Shown here: positions 56,248 to 64,000 of the stretch, piece by piece | Position numbering within the stretch: the first letter of the stretch is position 1 | Layout: the number at the start of each line of letters is the position of its first letter | Source of the DNA: CAWATZ01 sp963784995 | GTDB taxonomy: Bacteria; Planctomycetota; Planctomycetia; Gemmatales; Gemmataceae | Assembly (NCBI GenBank): GCA_963784995.1 | Contig: CAWATZ010000007.1 | Coordinates: 744,001-808,000 of the forward strand | DNA: 64,000 nt | Direction of reading: 5' to 3' | Position numbers and translations under genes: made by a program | The notes under the pieces: generated by a model | The model's database searches: none | Told to the model about the DNA's origin: nothing | What the model saw: the letters and a program-made list of their open reading frames with translations, nothing else

Positions 56248-59090
56248 TCAGCGAAAAATGCGTTGCGAGAACAGATACAGGTTGTTCTTCCACTCCGTCG
56301 GGTCGTGGGCGTTGCCGTCCACGTGCCAGACGTGCGGGACGTCTTTTTCCTTCAGGTAGGCATGCACGCCCTGGCTAATGCGGATCAGGTTGTCCTTCTT
56401 GCCGCAGCCGAGCCAGAGCAGCTTCAGCTTCTCCCTGGCGACCTTCGGATCGGGCACCAGCTGCGACGCCGGCTTCGTATTGGGCGCTGCCGAGAAGGCC
56501 CCAACCCAGGCGAACGTGTCCAGGTGCCCCAGCCCAAAGTTGAGCGACTGGCCGCCGCCCATGGACAGACCGGCCAGCGCCCGGTGCTCGCGGTCGGCCA
56601 GTACCGAGTAGCGCGCTTCGATGGTAGGAATCACGTCCTTCAGCAGGTCCTGCTCGAACGCCGCGAAAGCCGGTGCCGACTGGAAGACGTTCCCCTGGGC
56701 CCGGTCATTCTTCTGGGCCCGGCCGTTGGGCATGACCACGATCATGGGCGGGATCTTTTTCTCGGCCAGCAGGTTGTCGAGGACGACGTTGGGCTTGCAA
56801 AAGCGCTGCCACTCCGTTTCATCGCCGCCGATGCCGTGCAGCAGATACAGCACCGGGTACTTCTTCTCCTTGGTGTAGCCCGGCGGCGTGTAGACCTGCA
56901 TCTTGCGCGTCGTGCCGACCGACTTGGAGTCATAAGAAATCATTTCCAGTTTCCCGTGCGGAATGTCCTTGTTCTCCTTGTCAAACCCGGCGGGCGGATC
57001 GGGAAACGCGGGCACGTCGTCGGGGTTCAGCGTGATGGGTCCTCCCCGCGGCGGCCGGCCGGGCTGGCGGGCAGACTGCTCGTTGACAAACAGCAGTGGT
57101 GCGAACTCGTGCAGGCAGCGGCGCCAGGTCAGCCACTCGTGGGCCGTGCCGGGCGATTCGTAGTAGACGTGCTTGATCTCGGCCTTCTCCAGCGCCTGGT
57201 GATAATTCTTGATGTTGTCGTAAAGCCGCCCCTCGGTCGTGCCCACGCCCAGCCAGAGCAGCCGCACCTTCTTGTTGAACTCGGCCGCGTCCGCCATGAC
57301 GCCATTGTGGGCCGTCTTCGGGTCAAAGGGGGCGCGGAAGCCGCCCGCTCCACTGAATCCCCCCAGGTAAGCGAACAGGTCCAAATGCTTGAGTGTGATC
57401 TGGAACGTCTGCATGCCGCCCATGGAGAGCCCGGCCATTGCCCGGCTTTCACGGTTGGGGATGGTGCGATAGGTCGCGTCGATCATCGGGATCAGGTCGT
57501 TGACCATGACCTCCTCGAACGTGGCGAACCTCCCGGGCCCCCCTGGCGCGGCCTCGCCGGGCTTGCGGGCGTAGCCCTGCTCCATGACGACGAGCATCGG
57601 CTTTGCCTTCTTCTCGGCGATGAGGTTGTCCATGATGAAGCCGACCTTGCCCTGGTTCGGCCAGCCGCGCTCGTCCTCGCCGCCGCCGTGCTGCAGGTAC
57701 AGCACGGGGTAGCGCGTGTCGCGGTTGTCGTCGTAGCCGGGCGGAGTGTAGACGAAGAGGCGCCGCCAGGCCTGGGTCGTCTTCGAGCGATACCACTTCT
57801 CCCGGACCTCGCCGTGCGGCACGTCCCTGGGAAGATAGTAATCGACGCCCTTCTCCGGGACCTCGATCCCACTGGTCATCTTGCCGGTCCCGTAGAACGT
57901 CTCGCTGCCGGGGTCATTGACCTCCGCGCCATCGACGAACACCCTGTAGTAATGGAACCCCGGAACCAGCGGGTCCGTGGTCGCCATCCAGAAGCCACCC
58001 TCGCCCTTCTTCGCGGGATACCGCTTGCCTCCATCAAATCCGAAAAATCCGAACTCGACCTTCTGGGCGTCCGGGGCCTTGATCCGGAACGTCATCCGCA
58101 GGTCGCTGTGGATCCTGGGATACTCCGCGCCGCGAACGTTGCTGGGCGCGGGGATGGGGTCGGCGGGCTTCGGACTCTCTGCCTGCGTGACGCCGCTGTA
58201 GGAATAGTTGCTTACCGTCTCCCAGGCAATCTCCTGCAAGGCCCGGTTGAGCTTCTCATTCCAGGCTTCCTTGTTGGCGTTTTTCAGCAGGCCGGGCATG
58301 GGCAAACCAACCGGGCTTCGGCCGTAGATGACGGCAAAGTGCAAGTAAACGTTGAGCGCTTCCAGCGGCGCCGCCGGGTGACCGATCGGGTCCCGGAACA
58401 GCTCGGCCTGGCTGGTCAGGCCGGGCATTACCTTGTTGTAAATCCTGGCCCGCAGCGCGATGCAGGCCTGGGCGCTGGGCACCAGGAACAGGACTTTCTT
58501 GCCCACTTTCTTGTTGATCGCGTCGGCCTGCTCCTCCGCGGCCTTGACGTTGGCTTCGTGGATCTTTTTCAGCTCCTCGGGAGTTTTGTTGCGATCCACC
58601 CTTTGGGTCGGCGCCTCGGGGAAAGGTTCTGCGGGTCGGCGTCCCAGCCGCCCCAGGAGATCTGGACGAGGAAACGCATCCTGGGATTGTGTTCCAGCCC
58701 CAGCTTGACGAAGTTCTCAATGCCCTCGTCCGGGAGCTGGATCGGCGACATCACAAAGACGTCCACGTCGCCCTTTTTGAGGGCCTGCTTGGCCTTGTTC
58801 CTCTCTTCCGGCACGTTCCAGTGTTGCAGGGTCCTGGAGGCGCCCAGGGACTGGACGCCCACCAACACGTGGTCCTTGATCCCCACCGCCTCGGCCATCT
58901 CGCCGAGCGGCTTGGGAACGTACCACATCAGGCTGTGCGCGGCAAAGAAGACGCGCTGGCCCTTTGGGGCGCTGGCTGTGTCTTTCTTGTCCGCTTTGGC
59001 CTTGTCCTCGCCGGCCGCCCAGGCTGGCAGGAGGGTTGCCGCCAGGACAAATCCGCCCAGCAACCACCCGCATTTCGTCAACGTCCTCAT
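56248..59090 (-). CDS. Exported multidomain protein: unknown domain plus two esterase domains, one frameshift
   Basis: ATG 59090 gives a signal peptide (L-L-G-G-F-V-L-A-A-T-L-L-P-A-W-A-A-G). A ~230-residue domain of unknown type follows (G-Q-R-V-F-F-A-A-H-S-L-M-W, R-T-L-Q-H-W-N, V-F-L-V-P… and F-R-D-P-I-G-H-P). Near 58612 a missing C in a C-run shifts the frame. Then come an immunoglobulin-like segment (D-L-R-M-T-F-R-I-K-A-P-D-A-Q) and two alpha/beta-hydrolase esterase domains of the XynZ/EsD type, each with Y-T-P-P-G-Y, Y-P-V-L-Y-L-(Q/L)-H-G and the nucleophile G-L-S-M-G-G. Restored length ~947 residues. Acts on an unknown ester, possibly plant-type or carbohydrate ester. MarR-type palindromes lie upstream. 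Confidence 0.85.
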
Positions 59091-59142
59091 CGCAGACCTC
59101 CCAAGCGTGAAAAGCGAACTCGAATGTCGCGACTGTGGCGAA

Positions 59143-59162
59143 TTGTTACGTTAACGTAACAA
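59143..59162. promoter_or_regulatory. Perfect 20-bp palindrome upstream of the esterase gene (putative MarR operator)
   Basis: The palindrome TGTTACGTTAACGTAACA, extended by one matching base each side, lies 53 nt before the esterase start, in the gap after a MarR gene. It has the length and symmetry of MarR-family operators. A degenerate second copy lies 56 bp away. Confidence 0.7.
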
Positions 59163-59217
59163 AACCTAGCCCCTGCTCTGGAGGCGGCAAGAGGACATTT
59201 GTACGTGCCGTGGCCAT

Positions 59218-59236
59218 TTGTTACGTTGACGTACCA
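59218..59236. promoter_or_regulatory. Degenerate second copy of the palindromic operator
   Basis: TTGTTACGTTGACGTACCA shares most positions with the perfect palindrome at 59143. A shorter half-like site (tttgtacgtgcc) lies near 59198, and tggtgacgtac lies directly at the MarR start (59733). Tandem sites suggest cooperative binding and autoregulation. Confidence 0.55.
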
Positions 59237-59263
59237 CGTGCAGCGGCGTCTGGGAGGTCCTTG

Positions 59264-59732
59264 TCAACGAGGAGCGGTCCTTGAGGAGCTGGCCGTCATA
59301 ACGGCGGGAATTCGCCGGAGCAATCCGAGCAGGGTTTGCACCTCCTCCGGCCGGAAGTCCGACACAAGCTGTGCCAGGATCGGCTGAGACGCGCTTTTGC
59401 AGCCGCTTGAAGAGCGTGAGGCCTTTTTTCGTGATGCTCACGCTTCGCGCCCGTCCGTCAACGGGGTGGCGCTTGCGTGTCACCAACCCCCGGCCCTCCA
59501 GCAGCAGGAGCATGGCCCGCACCGTATTGGGGTCCGAGGAGGCCCGCGCGACCAGCGTTTGTTGCGTGACGCCGCTCTCGCTCGCCAGCAGGTGCAGCAG
59601 GACGTACTGATCGGCCGTCACGCCGTGCTTGACGAAAAAGGAGTCCGCTTTGCGGTGCATGGTCAAATAACTACCCCGCAAAGCCATCGCCAGGCCATGT
59701 GCTTCATCGAGCATTGCCTTGCCCTCTGCCAT
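59264..59732 (-). CDS. MarR-family transcriptional regulator, one frameshift
   Basis: Winged-helix repressor. From ATG 59732: V-T-A-D-Q-Y-V-L-L-H-L-L-A, the recognition helix region Q-T-L-V-A-R-A-S-S-D-P-N-T-V-R-A-M-L, and the wing L-V-T-R-K-R-H-P-V-D-G-R-A-R-S-V (the MarR D-x-R motif). Near 59390 the true end lies in another frame, S-Q-P-I-L-A-Q-L-V-S-D-F-R-P-E-E-V-Q-T-L-L, stopping at 59264. Unshifted, the frame runs to 59166 with non-homologous residues. It lies upstream of the esterase gene and its operators, so it likely represses that gene; the inducer is unknown. Confidence 0.85.
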
Positions 59733-59763
59733 TGGTGACGTACTTCCCAGCGCTCCGCCGGCC

Positions 59764-60176
59764 TCACGGGTCGAACACGAAGGTGCCGCCGGTGCGCTCG
59801 AGCAACGCCTGGGCGAGCTGTTTGCGGGCGTCCATCGTCAGGGACGAGCGCGCCCAGCTCTCGGCCGCCCGGGTGCGGTCCTCTCCTTCCTTGAACACGT
59901 ACTCGATGATGGGCGCCGAGCGAGCCGAAAGTCGGAACGCCGAGAGCCCGCTGGCCCCAGCGAAGACCGGCAAGGGATTGAGCTTCAGTCGGCCCCCATC
60001 GACCCCACGCACGCCTGCGTGCGCTTCGGTCGGCGGCAACTTCTGGCTGAGCTGGCGAGCGCCTCTTGCCTGGCATCGATCTTCGGGTGACAATCGTTGA
60101 TGGCGTCCCGCTTCGACTTGCCACAGCCGACGCAGAGCGCCGCAAGGAAGGCGACAACACGAGTTCGTGATCGCAT
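59764..60176 (-). CDS. Putative lipoprotein, one frameshift
   Basis: ATG 60176 gives M-R-S-R-T-R-V-V-A-F-L-A-A-L-C-V-G-C, a lipoprotein signal (C-V-G-C). Near 60055 the continuation shifts frame to Q-L-S-Q-K-L-P-P-T-E-A-H-A-G-V and ends with G-G-T-F-V-F-D-P at 59764. The body has R-S-A-P-I-I-E-Y-V-F-K-E-G-E-D-R-T-R and a helix R-K-Q-L-A-Q-A-L-L. Restored length ~137 residues; no function known. It is 32 nt upstream of the MarR gene, same strand. Confidence 0.55.
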
Positions 60177-60736
60177 TCGCAGATTCCTCGACCGGTTTCC
60201 GGCGAATAGTCCTTTTCGTCCACCACGTCACTCCCCCAGCGGCCACCAGGGCGAAGACGGCCGCCCTCTTGCCAGCCGCTCCATCGCCAGGCACGCTCCT
60301 TGCTGCCGAATAGTTGTTTCGGCTGACCGGGAAGCGGAAAGAGGCTGACCGGTCGGTCAGCCGAGTACGTTTCCGATCACTCTACCACGGTTTGTCCCGC
60401 AGTGCCATTTTTTCTTGTTTCAAACGTTGCGCCAGGTGGTTGACACCAGGAATCTGGACGACTATCAAATCCAATTGCAGCTCGCCGAACTGGAACAGGT
60501 CGTGCATTGTCCCGCCGCGGCTGCGAGTCTGGCCGAGAACTACGCAGGCTTTCCGCTCCCCGCGGCAGCCCTCGGTACCCCCTGGAGCGAGCTGGCGGAG
60601 CGCGGTGCTTTGCGGCCCGTATAGTACGTTTGCGCAGCAAAACCGAAATGGCTGCTGGACGGATTCGGTCGGCGACGAGTGCAGCTGGACGCCCGGCAAG
60701 CCCCACAACACAGGTCCTTTTCAAGGGAGTTCACCG
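60177..60736. other. Gene-free stretch of ~560 bp
   Basis: No supported coding region. A near-palindrome ggctgaccg/gtcggtcagcc (60343-60362) might be an operator or terminator. The region is upstream of the divergent lipoprotein (-) and esterase (+) genes. Confidence 0.4.
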
Positions 60737-62665
60737 ATGCAGTGGTACAGCAGAACGCGATGGGTGCCTCGAACCGGCACCGCTCTTCTGGTCCTCGGTT
60801 TGGCGACCCTGGTTTGCGCCAGGAACCGCCGAAGAAGGAGCCCGACAAGGCGCCCAGTACTGGGACTCAGAAGCGGACCTACAACTTCAAGGAAGCCGGC
60901 AAGGAGATGGAATACGCCCTGTTCGTTCCTTCCAAATACGACAATGAGAAGAAAACGCCCCTGATCGTCGCGCTGCACGGCCTGGGCGGCAACCCGCAGC
61001 AGATGATCCGCTCCCGGGGCCTGACCGAGCTGGCCGAGAAATACGGCTACGTCGTGGCGGCGCCGATGGGGTACAACAGCAGCGGCTGGTACGGTGCCCA
61101 GGGGCCGGGCGGCGGCTTCGGCAGGCCCGGCGGCTTCGGCAGGCCCGGCGGCTTCGGCGCGCCCCCGGGCACGGTCCTGTCGCCGCGCGTGCAGCAGGAC
61201 CTGAAGCTGACCGACGAGCAGAAGAAGAAGATCGAGGAGATTCAGAAGGAAGTCGATGCCAGGGTCCAGAAGGTCCTGACCGAAGAGCAGAACAAGCAGC
61301 TCAAAGACCTCAAGGCAAACGCCGGTCGCGGTTTCGGCGGCGGAGGGCAGGACACCCCAAGGAACCTCGGCGAGCTGAGCGAAAAGGACGTGATGAACGT
61401 GCTGGAGATCGTTCGCAAGGAGTTCAACGTCGATGACAGGCGGATCTACCTGATCGGCCACTCGATGGGCGGCGCCGGCGCCTACCACCTTGGCAGCAAG
61501 TATCCAGAGGTCTGGGCTGGCCTGGGTCCGATCGCGGCTGCCTCCGGGCCGCCGAGAAACGCGGACAAGCTCAAGAACATCCCCGTCTTCGTCGTGCATG
61601 GCGACAATGATACGGCCGTGCCGGTTGCGAGTGCGCGGCGGTGTGTGGACAGGTTGAAAGAACTCAACGTCGTGCATGAATACCTGGAAATCGCCGGCGC
61701 TGGGCATGGTGACGTCATCGGCAAGGGGATGCCGAAGCTCTTCGAGTTCTTTGAGAAACACGCCAGGAAGGAAGACAAGAAGGAAGACAAGAAGCAGGAC
61801 AAGGGGAAGGCCCCAACGACCGACAAGACGGGGGCGATCGACAAGCCCGCCGGGCAGCGCGTCTTCTATGCGTCTCACAGTTTAATGTGGGACATGCCAC
61901 CCGTGCTGACGCAGCAGGTGGAGGCCTACGGCATCAAGGGGCACACCATTGTGGGCCACCAGCGCATTGGTGTGTCGCGCACGCTTCAGCATTGGAACCT
62001 GGCCGAGGAGAAGAACCAGGCCAAGAAGGCCCTCAAGGAGGGCAAAGTAGACGTGTTCGTCACGTCTTGCCTGGTCCATCCCGACGAGGGCATTACCAAC
62101 TTTGTCAAGCTCGGACTCGAGCACAATCCGAACGTGAAGTTTCTGATGCAGATTTCCTGGCCCGGGCTGGGCTATGCGGACAACGAACAGTTCAACACCA
62201 GGGGCCAGAGAGGCGGCATGTTTCGCACCCCGGCCGACAACAAACCGCCTGAGGAGCTGGCCAGGATCAATGCGATCGACATCAAGAATGCCGAGGCACA
62301 GGCCAGGAAGCTCAACCAAGAATTCGGCAAAGGCAAGACCATCGTCTTCCTGGTGCCGACGGCCCAGGCCCACAACGCCTTGAGGACTCTGATCTTCAAG
62401 AAGGAAATGCCCGGCATGACCGACCAGCAGGACGTATTCCGAGACCCCATCGGACACCCCACGGCAGCCGGTTGTCGCGCTGAACGCCTATCTTCACTTT
62501 GCCGTGCTCTACAACCGGAGCCCCGTTGGCCTGCCCATGCCCGACAACCTGAAGAACGCCAAAAGGCCCGAGTGGGATGAGAAGATGAACCGGAAACTTC
62601 AGGAACTGGCCTGGGAGCTGGTCACCAAATATCCCCCCAGTGGCGTCACCGCCAAGGCGAAGTGA
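60737..62665 (+). CDS. Exported esterase with C-terminal copy of the unknown domain, two frameshifts
   Basis: ATG 60737 (caaggga upstream) gives a signal peptide (T-G-T-A-L-L-V-L-G-L-A-T-L-V-C-A). A missing C near 60821 shifts to Q-E-P-P-K-K-E-P-D-K. The hydrolase has A-L-H-G-L-G-G-N-P and G-H-S-M-G-G and a late H-V (V-H-G-D-N-D). Between them lies an insertion: a Gly/Phe-rich G-G-F-G-R-P-G-G-F-G loop and an L-T-D-E-Q-K-K-K-I-E-E-I helix pair resembling LTXXQ/Spy-type helices. After a Lys/Asp-rich linker comes the domain found N-terminally in the protein at 56248 (G-Q-R-V-F-Y-A-S-H-S-L-M-W). Near 62470 the frame shifts again to V-V-A-L-N-A-Y-L-H-F-A-V-L, ending at 62665. Restored ~643 residues. 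Confidence 0.85.
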
Positions 62666-62705
62666 CCTGACAGGAGGAGAGGAAAAAGGTTCCAAGAGGA
62701 AAAAG

Positions 62706-62758
62706 GTTCCAGGAACCAATATTACAATAATCGACTTCGTAATATTGGTTACTGGAAC
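62706..62758. repeat. AT-rich 20-bp inverted repeat
   Basis: The arms 62706-62725 (gttccaggaaccaatattac) and 62739-62758 pair with one mismatch around 13 nt. Upstream, the unit gaggaaaaaggttcca is present twice (about 62680-62711). It is AT-rich compared with its surroundings, 40 nt after the esterase stop, and could be its terminator or the trace of a small mobile element. Confidence 0.75.
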
Positions 62759-62890
62759 ATTTTCCGCTTCAACAGACCAACGACAGGTGGCGGCACAGCA
62801 GTCACCGGGCGTGAAGATTGGGGCACGCTACTGGGCATCCAACCCTCAGCACAACCTGGACCTGACCTGTCTGCCGTTGTGTCCTGTCTG

Positions 62891-62908
62891 ATATACTGCC
62901 AGGTATAT
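62891..62908 (+). promoter_or_regulatory. Palindromic site overlapping a -10-like box upstream of the antitoxin gene
   Basis: ATATAC (62891-62896) and GTATAT (62903-62908) form an inverted repeat around 6 nt. It includes TATACT, a good -10 hexamer, and lies 17 nt before the antitoxin ATG. Toxin-antitoxin operons are usually repressed by the antitoxin at such a site. Confidence 0.5.
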
Positions 62909-62924
62909 AAGGGAGGGAAACGTC

Positions 62925-63224
62925 ATGTCCACGCCGACCGTTCGCATCAGCGAAGCATCGCTCCTGGTTTTGAAGGAGTTGGCCGAGCAGACTGGTCAGA
63001 CCGAGATGGAGGTTCTCGACAAGGCCCTGGATGCTTACCGCCGCCAGGTGTTTGTCGATGCCGTGAACGCGGGCTACGCCGCACTGCGGGCCGACCCGGA
63101 GGCGCGGGCGGAACACTTGGCCGAGCGGAAGTTGTGGGACGCTACCCTGATGGACGGCCTGGACCCCGAGGAGCGCTGGACGGAAGATGGCCGCTGCGTA
63201 AACCCCGAGCCGGAGGGGAAGTAA
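62925..63224 (+). CDS. Antitoxin-like protein of a MazEF-type pair
   Basis: 99 residues, strong Shine-Dalgarno (gggaggg). The N-terminal V-R-I-S-E-A-S-L-L-V-L-K-E-L-A-E-Q-T-G looks like a ribbon-helix-helix (strand, then A-S-x-x-V-L-K-E-L helix, then E-M-E-V-L-D-K-A-L helix). The acidic C-terminus would bind the toxin. The toxin gene begins 3 nt after its stop. Confidence 0.75.
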   Translation: MSTPTVRISEASLLVLKELAEQTGQTEMEVLDKALDAYRRQVFVDAVNAGYAALRADPEARAEHLAERKLWDATLMDGLDPEERWTEDGRCVNPEPEGK

Positions 63225-63226
63225 GG

Positions 63227-63514
63227 ATGGCTGACCCGTGCCGGGGCGAGGTCTGGTTGGCCGACCTGGGGACGGGACTCGGCCGCGAACAGGCCGGGCA
63301 GCGTCCGGTGCTGGTCCTCAGCATAGGGTTCAACACTGGCCCGGACGAGCTGGTCGTGGTTGTGCCGCTCACATCCAAGACGGCGAAATCGAAGAACATC
63401 CCGGCCCACGTTCGCGTTGACCCGCCCGAAGGGGGACGGAAGACGCCGAGCGTCCTGCTCTACGACCAGCTGCGTGCCGTGAGCGGGGCTTGCCGATTTT
63501 CGCAAGGCTGCTAG
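63227..63514 (+). CDS. MazF/PemK-like toxin, C-terminus disrupted
   Basis: Sequence-specific mRNA endonuclease family: R-G-E-V-W-L-A-D-L-G, G-R-E-Q-A-G-Q-R-P-V-L-V-L-S, V-V-P-L-T-S-K and P-S-V-L-L-Y-D-Q-L-R-A-V-S, the MazF core. The usual ~20-residue C-terminal helix is lost: the frame ends early at 63514. Just beyond lies N-E-I-P-A-L-A-A-V-E in the same frame, so either a stop codon or indel cut the gene. The last part matters for MazF dimers, so activity is doubtful if the sequence is correct. Confidence 0.75.
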   Translation: MADPCRGEVWLADLGTGLGREQAGQRPVLVLSIGFNTGPDELVVVVPLTSKTAKSKNIPAHVRVDPPEGGRKTPSVLLYDQLRAVSGACRFSQGC

Positions 63515-63587
63515 CCTAATGAGATTCCGGCTCTTGCGGCTGTTGAATGAAAAAACACCACGATCAGCTCCGTAGAGGCACCCTCGG

Positions 63588-64000
63588 ATGAACGAAACCG
63601 TCCAACCCGTCCAGAGCGACGGTGAGCGTGTCGCCCGCCTGAAACGGGCCAAAGAACTTGTCAGTGAGATTGAGGGCGAACTTGCCAAACGCCAGGCCCC
63701 CAAGAGGGTCTTGGAGCAGATGCGCAAGAGCGCGCTCGCGGACCTGCGGTCCGACCTTGGCGAGCTTGCGGAGTTGCTGGTGACGACCCGGCATCGCCTG
63801 GTGTTCATCGGGCAGGTCTTCGCCGGCAAGACCACGGCCATTTGCCATCTGGTTGGTCTGACCGCCGACCGCGAGAAGAAAAAGACTGTCAAAGGTGGTG
63901 TCGAGAAGCCCGTTCAGGTCACTGAAGACCTGATGGCCACCGGATCGGGCTCCACCACACTTTGCGAGGTAGCGGTGACCCCGGCAGATCAGACCGAATT
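63588..64000 (+). CDS. N-terminal part of a P-loop NTPase (partial)
   Basis: ATG 63588 opens a frame that stays open to the window edge (137 codons). A helical, charged N-terminus (R-L-K-R-A-K-E-L-V-S-E-I-E-G-E-L) is followed by a strand and Walker A: L-V-F-I-G-Q-V-F-A-G-K-T-T-A-I (G-x4-G-K-T). Later, M-A-T-G-S-G-S-T-T-L-C-E-V-A-V may be a switch region of a GTPase. The rest lies outside the window. It could be a dynamin-like or defence-type GTPase, but this is only a guess from ~137 residues and its position beside a toxin-antitoxin pair. Confidence 0.6.
   Translation, partial: MNETVQPVQSDGERVARLKRAKELVSEIEGELAKRQAPKRVLEQMRKSALADLRSDLGELAELLVTTRHRLVFIGQVFAGKTTAICHLVGLTADREKKKTVKGGVEKPVQVTEDLMATGSGSTTLCEVAVTPADQTE

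Noticed and set aside
56263..59154. 963-codon frame on the + strand opposite the esterase gene
   Set aside because: Antisense shadow; the minus-strand product has signal peptide, esterase motifs and conserved domain order.

Overview
The window looks like a chromosomal segment of a high-GC planctomycete, most likely of the Gemmata/Gemmataceae type (inferred from gene content, not from a marker tree). Supporting signs are a DUF1549/DUF1553 protein followed by a DUF1501 protein, a very large secretin with a long repeat-rich N-terminus, a TolQ/ExbB-ExbD-ExbD operon ending in a prenyltransferase-repeat protein, a Tat-exported GFO/IDH/MocA oxidoreductase, PQQ-type beta-propeller and WD40 proteins, and many secreted proteins of unknown function.

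Layout. 1-4.7 kb: hydrolase tail, secreted protein, mdh (-) divergent from gap-pgk (+). 4.8-5.6 kb: relic of a DUF1016 nuclease gene containing a piece of a pgk-like 3' end. 6.1-8.8 kb (-): small membrane ORF, LysR regulator, an ArsM-like methyltransferase with an in-frame TGA at the position of a conserved cysteine, and an MddA-like membrane methyltransferase. 9-14 kb: small unknown proteins, a SWIM-motif protein, a TlpA-like thioredoxin and a P-type ATPase. 14-19.3 kb (-): ExbB/ExbD operon. 19.5-21.6 kb (-): tail-specific protease. 22-28.5 kb: giant secretin. 28.8-37.2 kb: fabH, secreted and unknown proteins, larE, a PD-(D/E)XK-like protein, a TatD-like hydrolase, a ParDE-type toxin-antitoxin pair and tsaD. 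37.3-43.5 kb: oxidoreductase, PQQ-like protein, thiL and a WD40 protein. 43.5-52.1 kb: cyanophycin locus, with DUF1854 and an ABC transporter (-) divergent from two cyanophycin-synthetase-like genes (+). 52.4-56.2 kb: DUF1549/1553 and DUF1501 pair. 56.2-62.7 kb: two esterases that share an extra domain in opposite positions, with a MarR regulator and palindromic operators. 62.9-64 kb: antitoxin/MazF-like pair and the start of a P-loop NTPase.

Two window-wide patterns matter for the reader. First, many intergenic gaps hold long, often perfect inverted repeats (arms 16-47 bp) of several sequence families, usually right at gene 3' ends; two families recur at distant loci. Second, at least a dozen conserved genes are broken by a single frameshift, several of them at short G or C runs. 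This looks more like indel error in the assembly than pseudogene decay, so the joined coordinates given here should be treated as reconstructed genes.

The most interesting candidate is the 6.1-8.8 kb operon. Its methyltransferase reads on in frame past a TGA into family-typical sequence, and a compact hairpin lies 16-32 nt downstream, as expected of a bacterial SECIS element. It may be a selenocysteine-containing arsenic/chalcogen methyltransferase coupled to a thiol/selenol methyltransferase.
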